From Cellulosimicrobium sp. Marseille-Q4280 (GTDB lineage Bacteria > Actinomycetota > Actinomycetes > Actinomycetales > Cellulomonadaceae), in assembly GCF_943181405.1 (NCBI RefSeq), contig NZ_CALPBY010000005.1, positions 1-64,000 on the forward strand: a stretch of DNA of 64,000 nucleotides, given 5' to 3'. Position 1 is the stretch's first letter. Each line of letters starts with the position of its first letter. Made by a program: the position numbers and the translations under genes. Shown piece after piece: positions 40,162 to 49,600 of the stretch. The notes beneath the pieces are model-generated. The model was not told the DNA's origin and ran no database searches. It worked only from the letters and a program-made list of their open reading frames with translations.

Positions 40162-42405
40162 CTACCGGGTCGTGTCGAGGAGCCCGTCGAGAAGCTCGGT
40201 GCTCAGGGCGTTCGCGGGGTCCGCCAACAGCCTCGCGATCGGCATGTCGCCGATCATCGCGCGGATCACCGGGCTCGTGAGAAACCCGGTCGTCGAGCCG
40301 GAGGGGTCCGCCGCGGCGACGGCGTCGAGGAGCCGCGGGCCGAGGACGTCGTCCTCGACCCACTCGCGGAGCGTCGACCTGAGCGTCGGGCGCGGGCGCG
40401 GCCCGTGCGCGGAGCGAGGCACGATGACGCGTGCACGCAGGTCGCGTGACGACGCCCCCACCTCGACGGCGTGGTCGCCCGCCGTCACGGCCCAGCCACC
40501 GGCGGCCTGGTCCCACGTCGCGAAGCCTCGCCGGTCCACGGTCAGGTCGACCTCGGCGGAGCCGCCCGCCTCGAGGTGCACCCTGCCGAAGCCGACGAGC
40601 CGCCGGACCGGCTCCGTCGGTCCCGCCCCTTCCCGGCCCGCGTACGCCTGCCAGACCTCGGCGCCCGCACGGTCGCCCGTGTTCGTCAGGGTGAAGCGCA
40701 GGCGGACGTGCTCCTCGTCCTCCTCGACGGCCTCCAGGCCCGAGTACGCGAACGTGGTGTAGCTCAGCCCGTGCCCGAACGGGTACGCGACGTCCTTCTC
40801 CGCGCGGTCGTACCAGCGGTACCCGACGAGCGTGCCCTCCGCGTGGAAGGCGCGGCCACCGGTCGCCGGGAAGCCCGGCCACGCCGGGGTGTCCCGCAGG
40901 GACACCGGGAACGTCTCGGGCAGCCTGCCCGACGGGTTGGTCACGCCCGTCAGGACGTCGACGACGGCGCCGCCGCCCGACGCGCCGGGGAGCCACATGT
41001 GCACGACGGCGCCCACGGCCCGGTCCCACGGGGACGTGCGGACGACGCCGCCGGCGTTGATCACGACGACCGTCGGCGTGCCGGAGCCGGCGACCGCCTC
41101 GATCAGCCGGACCTGCTCGGCGGGCAGGTCGATCGTGTCGCGGTCGTACCCCTCGGAGTCGCTGCCGGCGGGCGGGCCGACGACGAGGACCACCGCGTCG
41201 GCCGCCTGCGCCTGGCGGCGGATCGCCAGGTCCGCCGCGTCGGTACCGGCACCGTCGTCGGACGTCCCGGACGCACCGAGCTGACCGTCGACCGGGTACC
41301 CGGGCTCGAACCGGACCTCGCCGTCCCACACGGCGCGCAGCGCGTCGAGAGGCGTGTCACCGGACGTCTCGGGGACCTCGGTCCCGACGTGCGCGCTGCC
41401 CCCACCCTCCCGGTGCGGCGCACGGGCGAGCTCGCCGACGACGAGCAGCGTCCCGGCGCCCCGCAGCGGCAGCGTGCCGCCCTCGTTGCGCAGGAGCACG
41501 ACCGACGCCTCGGCGACCCGGCGCGCCAGCGCCTGGTGCGCGGCCCGGTCCACCGTCCGCGCGGGCCGACCGGACCACCGCCGCGCCACCGAGGCCAGGC
41601 GGCCGGCGGCGTCGAGCACGCACTCCGTGTCGAGCCGGCCGTCGGCGACCGCGTCGAGCACGGCGTCTCGCGAGGCGTCGGCGGGCCCGGGCATCTGGAG
41701 GTCGAGCCCCGCCGCGACGGCCGCGACCGGGTCGTCGACGGCGCCCCAGTCGGAGACGACCGCGCCGTCGAAGCCCCACTCCTCGCGCAGGACCCGGGTC
41801 AGGAGCCAGGGGTCCTGCGCCGCGTGCACGCCGTTGACGCGGTTGTACGACGCCATGACCATCGCGGGCCGCGCCTCGCGGACGACGTGCTCGAACGCGG
41901 GCAGGTAGATCTCGCGGAGCGCACGCTCGTCGACCTCCGCGCTCACCCGCATCCGGTCGGTCTCCTGGCTGTTGACCGCGAAGTGCTTGACGCAGGCGCC
42001 GACGCCCTCGCTCTGCACGCCCCGCACGAAGGCGGCACCCGCCCGGCCGGCAAGGCGGGGGTCCTCGGAGTAGTACTCGAAGTTCCGCCCCCCGAGCGGC
42101 GAGCGCTTGATGTTGACCGAAGGGCCGAGCAGCACGTCGGCCCCCGCCGCGCGGGCCTCAGCGCCGATCGCCGCGCCGACCTGCTCGACGAGCCCGACGT
42201 CCCACGTCGCGGCGAGCGCCACGGGGGCCGGGAAGCTGGTCGCCGGCACCTTGCCCGCAAAGCCGGGCAGGTTCATCGCGAGCCCGCTCGGCCCGTCGGA
42301 CAGCACGAGCCGCGGGACGTCGTCGGACGCCCGGGTGCTCGCCATGTCGGCGCCGAACAGGAGCCTCGCGGCGTCGTCCAGGGCGGCGGGGGAGGTCGTC
42401 GTCAT
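40162..42405 (-). CDS. GH3 beta-glucosidase
   Basis: A 747-residue glycoside hydrolase family 3 enzyme. The N-terminal barrel has the substrate-binding KHFAVNSQETDR segment and the nucleophile Asp in AVVSDWGAV (near residue 243). The second alpha/beta domain follows (about 310-560, GPPAGSDSEGYDR), then a fibronectin-III-like domain and a C-terminal helical extension of about 80 residues. No signal peptide, so it acts inside the cell. It starts one base after the GH78 stop, so both enzymes are made together, fitting stepwise removal of rhamnose then glucose from an imported rhamnosyl-glucoside. Confidence 0.92.
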   Translation of the reverse strand: MTTTSPAALDDAARLLFGADMASTRASDDVPRLVLSDGPSGLAMNLPGFAGKVPATSFPAPVALAATWDVGLVEQVGAAIGAEARAAGADVLLGPSVNIKRSPLGGRNFEYYSEDPRLAGRAGAAFVRGVQSEGVGACVKHFAVNSQETDRMRVSAEVDERALREIYLPAFEHVVREARPAMVMASYNRVNGVHAAQDPWLLTRVLREEWGFDGAVVSDWGAVDDPVAAVAAGLDLQMPGPADASRDAVLDAVADGRLDTECVLDAAGRLASVARRWSGRPARTVDRAAHQALARRVAEASVVLLRNEGGTLPLRGAGTLLVVGELARAPHREGGGSAHVGTEVPETSGDTPLDALRAVWDGEVRFEPGYPVDGQLGASGTSDDGAGTDAADLAIRRQAQAADAVVLVVGPPAGSDSEGYDRDTIDLPAEQVRLIEAVAGSGTPTVVVINAGGVVRTSPWDRAVGAVVHMWLPGASGGGAVVDVLTGVTNPSGRLPETFPVSLRDTPAWPGFPATGGRAFHAEGTLVGYRWYDRAEKDVAYPFGHGLSYTTFAYSGLEAVEEDEEHVRLRFTLTNTGDRAGAEVWQAYAGREGAGPTEPVRRLVGFGRVHLEAGGSAEVDLTVDRRGFATWDQAAGGWAVTAGDHAVEVGASSRDLRARVIVPRSAHGPRPRPTLRSTLREWVEDDVLGPRLLDAVAAADPSGSTTGFLTSPVIRAMIGDMPIARLLADPANALSTELLDGLLDTTR

Positions 42406-42406
42406 G

Positions 42407-45061
42407 TCAGGCGGCTCCTGCTTCCATCAGCGCACGGTCCTGCGGGTCGTGGATGTTCCAGCGGCGCGGCAGCGGGGGGTCGTCCGACGCCCCCCGCCAG
42501 CGGCACGCGTGGTGCGTCGTGCCGGGACCGACCTCGACCGGCGCGCTGCCGTCGGGCAGGTGCACGGTGGCGCGGGCGCCCGGCGGGACCTCGACCTCCA
42601 GGTCGAAGCGGTCGCCGTCGCGACGCCACTCCACCCGGATCAGACCCTGCGGCGACAGGTGCGAGGCGGAGGCGTGCGTCAGCCCGCCCCCCGGGCGGGG
42701 CGCGACGTCGATCTCGCGGTAGCCCGGAGCCGCGGGCGCGATGCCCGCGACCACGCGGTGCATGAAGTCGACGACCGCACCCAGCGCGTAGTGGTTGAAC
42801 GAGGTCATCTCCCCCGGGTTGACGCTCCCGTCCGGGAGCATGCTGTCCCAGCGCTCCCACACGGTCGTCGCGCCCATCGTCACGGGGTAGAGCCACGACG
42901 GACAGCGCGTCTGCAGGAGCAGGTGGTAGGCCGTGTCGGCCGCGCCGACACGCGTCAGAGCGTCGCAGACGAGCGGTGTGCCGACGAACCCGGTGCTGAT
43001 GAGGTGGTCGCTCTCGCGGACCAGCTCGACCAGGCGCTCCCCGGCGACACGGACCTGCGCCTCGTCGTCCAGGAGGTCGAAGCAGATCGCCACGGACAGC
43101 GCCGTCACGGTGTCGCTGACCACGCGCCCCGCCGGCGAGACGAACGTGTCCCGGAACGCGCGACGAGCACGCGCGGCGACGGCCGTGGCGGCCTGCGCCC
43201 TCCGGGCGTCGCCCAGGACGTCCCAGGTCCGCGCGAGGAGCGCGCTGCTGCGGGCGTGGTAGGCGGTCGCCACGAGGTGCGGGTCGGTCCGTGACTCCCC
43301 CGGGTTGTCCGGGGGCGCCGCGGGGTCCAGCCAGTCCCCGAGCTGGAACCCGGTGTCCCACAGCCCGGTACCGCCGGTGGCGCGCTCGACCTGGTCGACC
43401 CAGGCGGCCATGCTCTCGACGTGGTCGCGCAGGACCTGCACGTCGCCGGTGCGCTCGTACAGGGTCCACGGGACGACGACCGCGGCGTCGCCCCACGCGG
43501 CGGCCGGCTCCGCCGGGAAGCCGCACTCGAGCCACGGGTGGAAGTTGCGCATCGTGCCCTGGTCGCGCTGCTCCGCCTTCACGTCGCGCAGCCAGCTCAG
43601 CAGCACGCCCGTGCTGTCGTGCAGGAAGGACGCAGCAGGGGCGAACACCTGGATGTCCCCCGTCCACCCGAGCCGCTCGTCGCGCTGAGGGCAGTCCGTG
43701 GGCAGGTCGACGAAGTTGTCGCGCATGCTCCAGACCACGTTCTCGTGGAAGCGGTCGAGGAGGTCGTGCGACGAGCCGAACCAGCCCGTGCGGCGCATCG
43801 CCGAGTGCACGACGAGCGCCTCGACGGTCCCCAGGTCCTCCCCGGCGGGCCAGCCCTCGAGCTCGACGTAGCGGAAGCCGTGCAGGGTGAACCGAGGTGT
43901 CCAGGTCTCCGGCCCGTCACCGGCGAACACGTACTCGTCGACGGACGTCGCGGAGCGCAGCGGCCGCACGGACAGCTCGCCGTCCTCGAGGACCTCCGCG
44001 TGGTGCAGCCTCAGGACGTGGCCCGCCGGGGCGGACGCCGTGAACCGGATCGTGCCCGAGACGTTCTGACCGAGGTCGAGGCGCACGCGGCCGCCGGGAC
44101 GGTGCTCGACGGACACCGGCGCAAGGGTCTCGACGACCCGGACCGCGGGACCGGGCGAGGCCTCGAGAGCGTGCAGGAAGGAGCGGCGCGGCAGGACGGC
44201 GGGACGCTCCCACAGCGCGTCGTCGAAGCCCGGCCGGGACCAGCCCGGCTGCTCGAGCCGCGCGTCGTGGGTCTCGCCCTCGTAGAGCCCGGACGCCGTG
44301 ATCGGAGCCGGAGCAGTGCGCCACCGCAGCGGGAGCCGTTCGACGGTGCCGTCGGCGTGCCGAGCCTCGACCTGGACGAGCGCGGCGACGTCGGTGCCGT
44401 AGACGTCCCAGAGCCCGCCGTTGAAGCCGATCCGCCCGCGGTACCAGCCGTCGGCCAGCCAGATCCCGAGCACGTTCTCGCCCGGTGTCGTCGCGGGACC
44501 GAGGTCGAGGGTCTGGTACCTGAGCCGGTGCCCGTAGCTGCTCCAGCCCGGCGCGAGCACCGCGTCCGACGCGGCGGTCCCGTTGACCTCGAGGTCGTAG
44601 ACACCGTGCGCGGTGACGTAGGCACGCACCCGGACGGCGGACGCCGGGACGCTGAAGGTGGCGCGCAGGAGCCATCCGGGCCGGGGCCCGGAGGCCGCGG
44701 CGGTGAGCGAGGGAGAGACGAAGTCCTCGAGCCAGTCCTCCGCACCGAGACCTACCTCGACGGTCAGCGGCTCGGACCACGCCGTGGTGCTGTCGTCGCT
44801 GAGCGTCGCCCGGACGCGCACGGATGCGCGCTCCCGGGGCTCGAGCGGGACGCCGGGCCACGGCACGAGCGAGACGTCCGCGGATGCTGCGCGCACGGTG
44901 GACGGGTCCTGCGCGTCCCGGTCGACCGAGACCTCGTACGAGCGCTGCTCGACACCCGGAGCGCACCCCTCGAGGCGCCAGCTCAGGCGGGGCGCGCGCT
45001 CGTCGATCCCCAGGGCGTCCGTGCGGTGCTCGGCGCGGAGGTCGACGACGGCGGCGCCCAT
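42407..45061 (-). CDS. GH78 alpha-L-rhamnosidase
   Basis: An 884-residue alpha-L-rhamnosidase. N-terminal beta-sandwich domains (residues 1-300, with LSWRLEG and VYDLEVNGT), a concanavalin-like domain (300-405, RLDLGQNVSGTIRF), the alpha/alpha-barrel (about 410-780) and a C-terminal beta domain. The catalytic motif CPQRDERLGWTGD is at 457-469 and includes the acid Glu462. No signal peptide, so substrates must be imported. The start overlaps the stop of the MalG-type gene. It would release rhamnose from plant glycosides such as flavonoid rutinosides or from rhamnogalacturonan fragments; GH3 beside it favours the former. Confidence 0.94.
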   Translation of the reverse strand: MGAAVVDLRAEHRTDALGIDERAPRLSWRLEGCAPGVEQRSYEVSVDRDAQDPSTVRAASADVSLVPWPGVPLEPRERASVRVRATLSDDSTTAWSEPLTVEVGLGAEDWLEDFVSPSLTAAASGPRPGWLLRATFSVPASAVRVRAYVTAHGVYDLEVNGTAASDAVLAPGWSSYGHRLRYQTLDLGPATTPGENVLGIWLADGWYRGRIGFNGGLWDVYGTDVAALVQVEARHADGTVERLPLRWRTAPAPITASGLYEGETHDARLEQPGWSRPGFDDALWERPAVLPRRSFLHALEASPGPAVRVVETLAPVSVEHRPGGRVRLDLGQNVSGTIRFTASAPAGHVLRLHHAEVLEDGELSVRPLRSATSVDEYVFAGDGPETWTPRFTLHGFRYVELEGWPAGEDLGTVEALVVHSAMRRTGWFGSSHDLLDRFHENVVWSMRDNFVDLPTDCPQRDERLGWTGDIQVFAPAASFLHDSTGVLLSWLRDVKAEQRDQGTMRNFHPWLECGFPAEPAAAWGDAAVVVPWTLYERTGDVQVLRDHVESMAAWVDQVERATGGTGLWDTGFQLGDWLDPAAPPDNPGESRTDPHLVATAYHARSSALLARTWDVLGDARRAQAATAVAARARRAFRDTFVSPAGRVVSDTVTALSVAICFDLLDDEAQVRVAGERLVELVRESDHLISTGFVGTPLVCDALTRVGAADTAYHLLLQTRCPSWLYPVTMGATTVWERWDSMLPDGSVNPGEMTSFNHYALGAVVDFMHRVVAGIAPAAPGYREIDVAPRPGGGLTHASASHLSPQGLIRVEWRRDGDRFDLEVEVPPGARATVHLPDGSAPVEVGPGTTHHACRWRGASDDPPLPRRWNIHDPQDRALMEAGAA

Positions 45062-45963
45062 CAGCCCTTCACCGAGCCGGCGGTGAGGCCCTTCATGACC
45101 CGCTGGTTGAGGAAGAGGTAGATCGCCAGCGTGCCGAACACGTTGAGGCAGATCGCGGCGAACGTCGGCCCGTAGTCCACCTGGCCGAACTGGCCGCGGA
45201 AGTTCAGCAGGCCGACCTGGATCGTGCGCAGCTCGTCGCGGTTGGTGAAGGTCAGCGCGATGAGCAGGTCGTTCCAGATGAAGAAGAACTGCACGAGCGC
45301 CACGGTGAAGATCGCGTTGCGCACCAGGGGCAGGCCCACGGAGAAGAACATCCGCAGGACGTTCGCGCCGTCGAGCGTGGCGGCCTCGAAGATCTCGCGC
45401 GGCACGCTACGGAAGAACGTCGCCATCATGAACACCGTGAGGGGCAGCCCGATCGTCGTGTACGTGATGATGAGCGGCCACAGCGAACCGGTCAGCCCGA
45501 CCTCGAAGTAGATGGTGAACAGCGGCAGCAGGATCATCTGGCCAGGGATCATGATCCCGGCGAGGAAGAGCAGCAGCGTCGTCGAACGCCCCTTCCACAC
45601 CATGACCTCGAGCGCGAACCCGGCGGCGACGCCGAGCAGGATCGTCAGGAAGAGGGAGGGCACCACGGCGAGCACGCTGTTGCGGGCGTACGTCCCGAGG
45701 TTGCCGTCGGTGACCGCCGTGACGTAGTTGTCGAAGTTCGCCCAGTTCTCCGGCAGGGCGAACGTCGGGTTGTTCAGGAACTCCGGCTGGGACTTGAGCG
45801 AGCCGAGGACGAGCCACACCAGCGGGTAGACGACGATCACGAGCACGAGGGCGGTGACCAGGCCGGTCCAGACCGAGTGCCAGACGCGTCGAGCGGGCCG
45901 ACGGCGCCGCGGCGCACGCGTCGGCGTGGACGGGGCGGTGGTGGGAGCGAGGGTGGTGGTCAT
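45061..45963 (-). CDS. ABC glycoside importer permease, MalG type
   Basis: A 300-residue permease with six predicted membrane segments after an Arg/Thr/Pro-rich tail. The EAA loop is REIFEAATLDGANVLRMFFSVGLP and the C-terminus ends GLTAGSVKG as in other MalG proteins. It starts three bases after the MalF-type gene and its stop overlaps the GH78 start, tying import and hydrolysis together. Confidence 0.93.
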   Translation of the reverse strand: MTTTLAPTTAPSTPTRAPRRRRPARRVWHSVWTGLVTALVLVIVVYPLVWLVLGSLKSQPEFLNNPTFALPENWANFDNYVTAVTDGNLGTYARNSVLAVVPSLFLTILLGVAAGFALEVMVWKGRSTTLLLFLAGIMIPGQMILLPLFTIYFEVGLTGSLWPLIITYTTIGLPLTVFMMATFFRSVPREIFEAATLDGANVLRMFFSVGLPLVRNAIFTVALVQFFFIWNDLLIALTFTNRDELRTIQVGLLNFRGQFGQVDYGPTFAAICLNVFGTLAIYLFLNQRVMKGLTAGSVKG

Positions 45964-45966
45964 GGT

Positions 45967-46851
45967 TCAGGCCTTCGTCAGGTCGCGGCGGCTCGAGCGG
46001 AAGATGAAGAGGGTCACGACGAGGCACAGCATCGTCAGCAGCAGCGCGAGGGAGCTGCCGTACCCGTACTCGCCGTAGCTGAACGAGGTCTGGTACATGT
46101 ACAGCGTCAGCGGCGTCGTCTGGCTGCCCGGCCCGCCGTTCGTCAGCGCGAGCACGGAGTCGAAGACCTTGAGCGTGCCGTTGATCGAGAAGATCACCGA
46201 CGAGAGCAGCACCGGCAGGGAGAGCGGGAGCACGATGTGCCGCACGAGGCGTGCGCCCGACGCGCCGTCGAGGCGCGCGGACTCGAGCGTCTCCTCGGGG
46301 ATGTCCACGAGGCCGGCGTACAGCAGCACCGCGTAGAACCCCATCGACCGCCAGGCCTCCATGAGGATGATCACCCAGAACGCGCTCGAGCCGCTCGCGA
46401 ACCAGTCGACGGCGCCGATGCCGACCGCCTCGAGCAGCGCGTTGACGGGGCCCGTGCGCGGGGCGGACTCGAAGAGCTGCTGGAACATGAGCGCCACCGC
46501 GACCGTCGGCAGCACGACCGGGAAGAAGACGAGCGTCCGCACGATCCCGGACGACCGTCGCAGGACGAAGACGTACAGCAGCGAGAGCAGGTACCCGACG
46601 GCGACCTGCACGACGGTGAGGACGAGCGCGAACCTGACGGTGAACCACAGCGCGTCGCGCACCGCGGGATCGGTGGCCAGGCGGACGAAGTTGTCGGCGC
46701 CGACGAACGTGAACCCGCTGATCGCGTTGCCCTCGAAGAACGTGTAGCCGAGCGACCACACGACGGGGACGAGCAGGATCAGGGTGTAGAGGGCGAGGGC
46801 CGGCCCCAGGAGCAGGGCGATCGCGCGCCGATCACCGAGTACGTGACGCAT
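45967..46851 (-). CDS. ABC glycoside importer permease, MalF type
   Basis: A 294-residue permease with six membrane segments and the EAA loop EETLESARLDGASGARLVRHIVLP. It follows the binding-protein gene after a 145-base gap that contains a large hairpin. Together with the MalG-type partner it should carry rhamnosyl-glucosides or related oligosaccharides, an inference from the GH78 and GH3 genes in the same operon. Confidence 0.93.
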   Translation of the reverse strand: MRHVLGDRRAIALLLGPALALYTLILLVPVVWSLGYTFFEGNAISGFTFVGADNFVRLATDPAVRDALWFTVRFALVLTVVQVAVGYLLSLLYVFVLRRSSGIVRTLVFFPVVLPTVAVALMFQQLFESAPRTGPVNALLEAVGIGAVDWFASGSSAFWVIILMEAWRSMGFYAVLLYAGLVDIPEETLESARLDGASGARLVRHIVLPLSLPVLLSSVIFSINGTLKVFDSVLALTNGGPGSQTTPLTLYMYQTSFSYGEYGYGSSLALLLTMLCLVVTLFIFRSSRRDLTKA

Positions 46852-46903
46852 GGAGTGTCTCTCCGTCGTGAGGGGTCCGCCTCGGGACCCGCGTGCTGAA
46901 GGG

Positions 46904-46943
46904 TCCGCGGGGCGTGGCCGGCGTCCGGCGCACGCCCCGCGGA
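46904..46943 (-). terminator. Large hairpin after the glycoside-binding-protein gene
   Basis: TCCGCGGGGCGTG (46904-46916) pairs with 46931-46943, and the intervening GCCGG/CCGGC pairs as well, leaving a three-base loop and one bulge. It lies between the binding-protein stop (46997) and the MalF-type start (46851) on the minus strand, the same position as the hairpins in the other importer operons. Confidence 0.8.
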
Positions 46944-46996
46944 GGGCTGGTCAGCCCTGGTCGGAACGGTGGGGCTGGCCGCCCCCGTCGGGCAGG

Positions 46997-48298
46997 TCAG
47001 CCGAGATCCGCCTGGACGTCGGCCATGAAGTCCTCGGGGCTCATCTGCCCGGTGACGAGGAGCTGCGCGTTCGACGTCGCCGTCGTGGTGGCCTTGGGGT
47101 TGAACAGGGCCTCGAACCACAGGACGGTCGTGTCCGCGGACGCGATCTGGTCCTGCACGATGCCGGTGAGGGGCTCGACGTCGAGGGCGTCGTCGGCCGC
47201 GAAGCCCGTGATGACGCCCTGCTCCGCGAGCGACTGCGTGCCGAAGTTGTCCGCGATGCAGCCGAGCCACTCCTTCGCGCCGTCGTCGAACGCGCTCTGG
47301 GACATCGCGAGCGGGACGCCGATGTTGGCCGCGAGCTGGGTCGAGTCGCCCGACCCGCCGTCGACGTCGGGGAACGGGACGAAGCCGATGCCGTCCGCGC
47401 CGAGCTGGTTCTGCGCGGGGTCGTTGAAGTTCGCGAGCGCCCAGGAACCCATGTAGTACATGCCGGCCTTGCCGGTGAGGAACTCGTTCATGGCCGTCGT
47501 GTAGTCGATGGAGCCGACCGACGGACCGAACGCCCCTGCCTCGCCGAGCTCGGCGATCTTCGCCGCGCCCTCCACGTACTCCGGGTCCGTGAGCTTCGCC
47601 TCGCCGTCGGCGACCTTCTGCAGCGCGTCGGGGCCGACGGAGCGGTAGATGTAGTTGCCGACCAGGCGCGTGAGCGGCCAGCCGTCCTTGCCGGCGGCGG
47701 CCATGGGCGTGACCCCGGCCGCCGCGAGCTGCTCCGCCGCGGTGGCGAGCTCGTCGAACGTCGTGGGGATGCTGATCCCGTTCTCCTCGAAGAGCGCCTT
47801 GTTGTACCAGATGCCCTCGACGTTGAACTCGGACGGGAGGACGTAGACCTCGCCGTCGTAGAGCGCCTCGATCGTGGAGCGGGCCGCCGGGATGATCGCG
47901 TCGGACTTGCCCAGCTCCTCGAGCTCGGCGTCGATGTCGACGAGCTGGTCGGCCCCGTGGACGTCCTTGATCACCTGCGGCGAGTTGCCGGTCGCGAAGA
48001 GCGACGGCAGCGCGTCCTGGCCCGCGAGGAGCTGCAGCTGCTGGTCGAAGCTGGCCTGCGGCTGCGTCGTGACGGACAGCGGGGACGCCTCCTCCGGCGC
48101 GGCGCACTGGTCCTCGCTCAGCGCGGTCAGGGTGTCCTTGACCGCCGTGTTCTCCGCGAGGGAGAGGTACTCCAACTTTCCGCTGGCCTCGCCGCCCTGC
48201 TCGCCGCCGTCACCTGCCGAGCACGCCGACGCGAGCAACGCGATCGACAGCGTCGATGCCGTGAGCAGCGCCGCGCGCCGCTGTCCCTGAGTGATCAT
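46997..48298 (-). CDS. Extracellular glycoside-binding lipoprotein
   Basis: A 433-residue family 1 solute-binding protein, first gene of the rhamnosidase/glucosidase operon. Signal peptide with lipobox (LSIALLASAC), acidic Gly-rich linker, then the binding fold. GAGGAGG precedes the ATG at 48298; in-frame codons upstream to 48343 are less likely. The LacI gene is divergent and a palindrome TTGAAGCGCTTCAA overlaps the upstream region. A large hairpin follows. The ligand is inferred from the co-transcribed GH78 and GH3 genes. Confidence 0.93.
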   Translation of the reverse strand: MITQGQRRAALLTASTLSIALLASACSAGDGGEQGGEASGKLEYLSLAENTAVKDTLTALSEDQCAAPEEASPLSVTTQPQASFDQQLQLLAGQDALPSLFATGNSPQVIKDVHGADQLVDIDAELEELGKSDAIIPAARSTIEALYDGEVYVLPSEFNVEGIWYNKALFEENGISIPTTFDELATAAEQLAAAGVTPMAAAGKDGWPLTRLVGNYIYRSVGPDALQKVADGEAKLTDPEYVEGAAKIAELGEAGAFGPSVGSIDYTTAMNEFLTGKAGMYYMGSWALANFNDPAQNQLGADGIGFVPFPDVDGGSGDSTQLAANIGVPLAMSQSAFDDGAKEWLGCIADNFGTQSLAEQGVITGFAADDALDVEPLTGIVQDQIASADTTVLWFEALFNPKATTTATSNAQLLVTGQMSPEDFMADVQADLG

Positions 48299-48329
48299 CA
48301 CTTCCTCCTCGAAGTCTTTCGCTACGCCT

Positions 48330-48343
48330 TTGAAGCGCTTCAA
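48330..48343. promoter_or_regulatory. LacI-type operator 1 of the rhamnoside locus
   Basis: TTGAAGCGCTTCAA is a perfect 14-nt palindrome with a CG centre, 32 bases before the binding-protein start and in the gap shared with the divergent LacI gene. It is the classic GAAGCGCTTC pattern of this regulator family. Confidence 0.88.
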
Positions 48344-48451
48344 TCGAGGAGGCTAGAGTGTCGACCGCGATGGTGGCAAGTCCCCGATGTGCACTGGAAA
48401 CACTGGCAGCAGCGTGGAGCCCGCTTCTCCTGGGCCTATTCACCTGGTCGA

Positions 48452-48464
48452 TGAAGCGGATCAA
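48452..48464. promoter_or_regulatory. Imperfect LacI-type operator 2 of the rhamnoside locus
   Basis: TGAAGCGGATCAA matches 11 of 13 bases of the core of operator 1. It lies 42 bases before the LacI ATG, about 121 bp from operator 1, so it may mediate autoregulation or looping. Confidence 0.6.
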
Positions 48465-48505
48465 CAACGGCTATGCTGCGCTGCGGAAGCGCGAGAGAGG
48501 TGAGG

Positions 48506-49564
48506 ATGGCTGAGAACGGCGAGGTGGGGGGACGGTCACGACCGTCCATCGGTGACGTCGCGGCGCTGGCCGGGGTGTCGTCGGGGACCGTGTCGAACGT
48601 GCTGAACCACCCCGGACGCGTGTCGACCGCGACGGCCGACAAGGTCGTGCGGGCGATGGCGATGCTGGACTACGTCCCGGACGCGAATGCCCGCTCGCTC
48701 GCAGCGGGTACCAGCAGGACGGTAGGCATCGTCCTGCCCGACCTGAGCAACTCGTTGTTCGTCGACGTGGCGCGCGGCGCGGAGGCAGCGGCGGAAGACG
48801 GCGGGTACTCGTTGATGATCGCGAACAGCGACACCCGCCTCGACCGCGAGACCCGACACCTGCGGACCTTCACCCAGGCTCGTGTCGCCGGCGTGCTCCT
48901 GACGCTGAACGACAGCGACCACTTCGCGGCGATCGCGGGCCAGACACCGCGGACGGCACCGACGGTGATGCTCAATCTCGCCGTGCCGTCGACCCGGTTC
49001 TGCAGCGTCGCCGTCGACAACGAGCACGGAGGATGGCTGGCGACCGACCATCTCGTCGAGGTGGGGCGCCAGCGCCTCGTCTTCGTCGGCGGTCCCGGGG
49101 GCCTCGAGCCGGTGCGGCACCGGGCGCAAGGCTTCGCCCGTGCCGTGAGCGAGCGCGGGGTGAGCCACGTGCGGACCATCACGCCGACGGGCGTCAACCG
49201 GGCTGACGGCTGGGAGGTCGGGCGCGCGATCGTCGACGACGTGCGCGCGGGGCTGGTCGACGGCGTGGTCGCGGCGACCGACCTCCTCGCGGCGGGGATC
49301 GTCCAGGCTCTGGAGTCGACGCTGGACGTGCGCGTCCCCGACGACGTCGCCGTCGTGGGCTACGACAACAACCAGGCGGCGTGGGACAGCCCGATCCCCA
49401 TCACGACCGTCGCCCAGCCGGGCGAGAAGATGGGGCGTGAGGGCATGCGACTGGTGATCCAGGAGGGACGCGACGCGGAGGGTCACGAGCACGAGGCCGT
49501 CGTGCTGGCGCCATCGCTCGTCGTGCGCGCCAGCACCGGACAGGCCCGTCGGGCTGACGCCTGA
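48506..49564 (+). CDS. LacI-family repressor of the rhamnoside locus
   Basis: A 352-residue LacI repressor: helix-turn-helix SIGDVAALAGVSSGTVSNVLNHPGRV (residues 14-40), then an effector domain with VGIVLPDLSNSLFVDVARG and VVGYDNNQAAWDSPIPITTV. The ATG at 48506 follows AGAGGTGAGG. It is divergent from the binding-protein/GH78/GH3 operon and two related palindromes lie between. Probably releases its operators when rhamnose or a rhamnoside is present, an inference from the operon. The stop codon lies in the loop of a terminator-like hairpin. Confidence 0.93.
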   Translation: MAENGEVGGRSRPSIGDVAALAGVSSGTVSNVLNHPGRVSTATADKVVRAMAMLDYVPDANARSLAAGTSRTVGIVLPDLSNSLFVDVARGAEAAAEDGGYSLMIANSDTRLDRETRHLRTFTQARVAGVLLTLNDSDHFAAIAGQTPRTAPTVMLNLAVPSTRFCSVAVDNEHGGWLATDHLVEVGRQRLVFVGGPGGLEPVRHRAQGFARAVSERGVSHVRTITPTGVNRADGWEVGRAIVDDVRAGLVDGVVAATDLLAAGIVQALESTLDVRVPDDVAVVGYDNNQAAWDSPIPITTVAQPGEKMGREGMRLVIQEGRDAEGHEHEAVVLAPSLVVRASTGQARRADA

Positions 49565-49572
49565 CGGCGTCA
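49555..49572 (+). terminator. Hairpin with the LacI stop codon in its loop
   Basis: TGACGCC (49555-49561) pairs with GGCGTCA (49566-49572) and the TGA stop fills the loop. It separates the LacI gene from the convergent isomerase gene 29 bases further on. Confidence 0.6.
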
Positions 49573-49600
49573 TCCCGGCGGACCTGTGGGCGCAACCACC

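Noticed and set aside
40162-48298. The GH3/GH78 operon as a polysaccharide-degrading secreted system
   Set aside because: Neither glycosidase has a signal peptide and both are coupled to importer genes, so extracellular polymer attack is unlikely.
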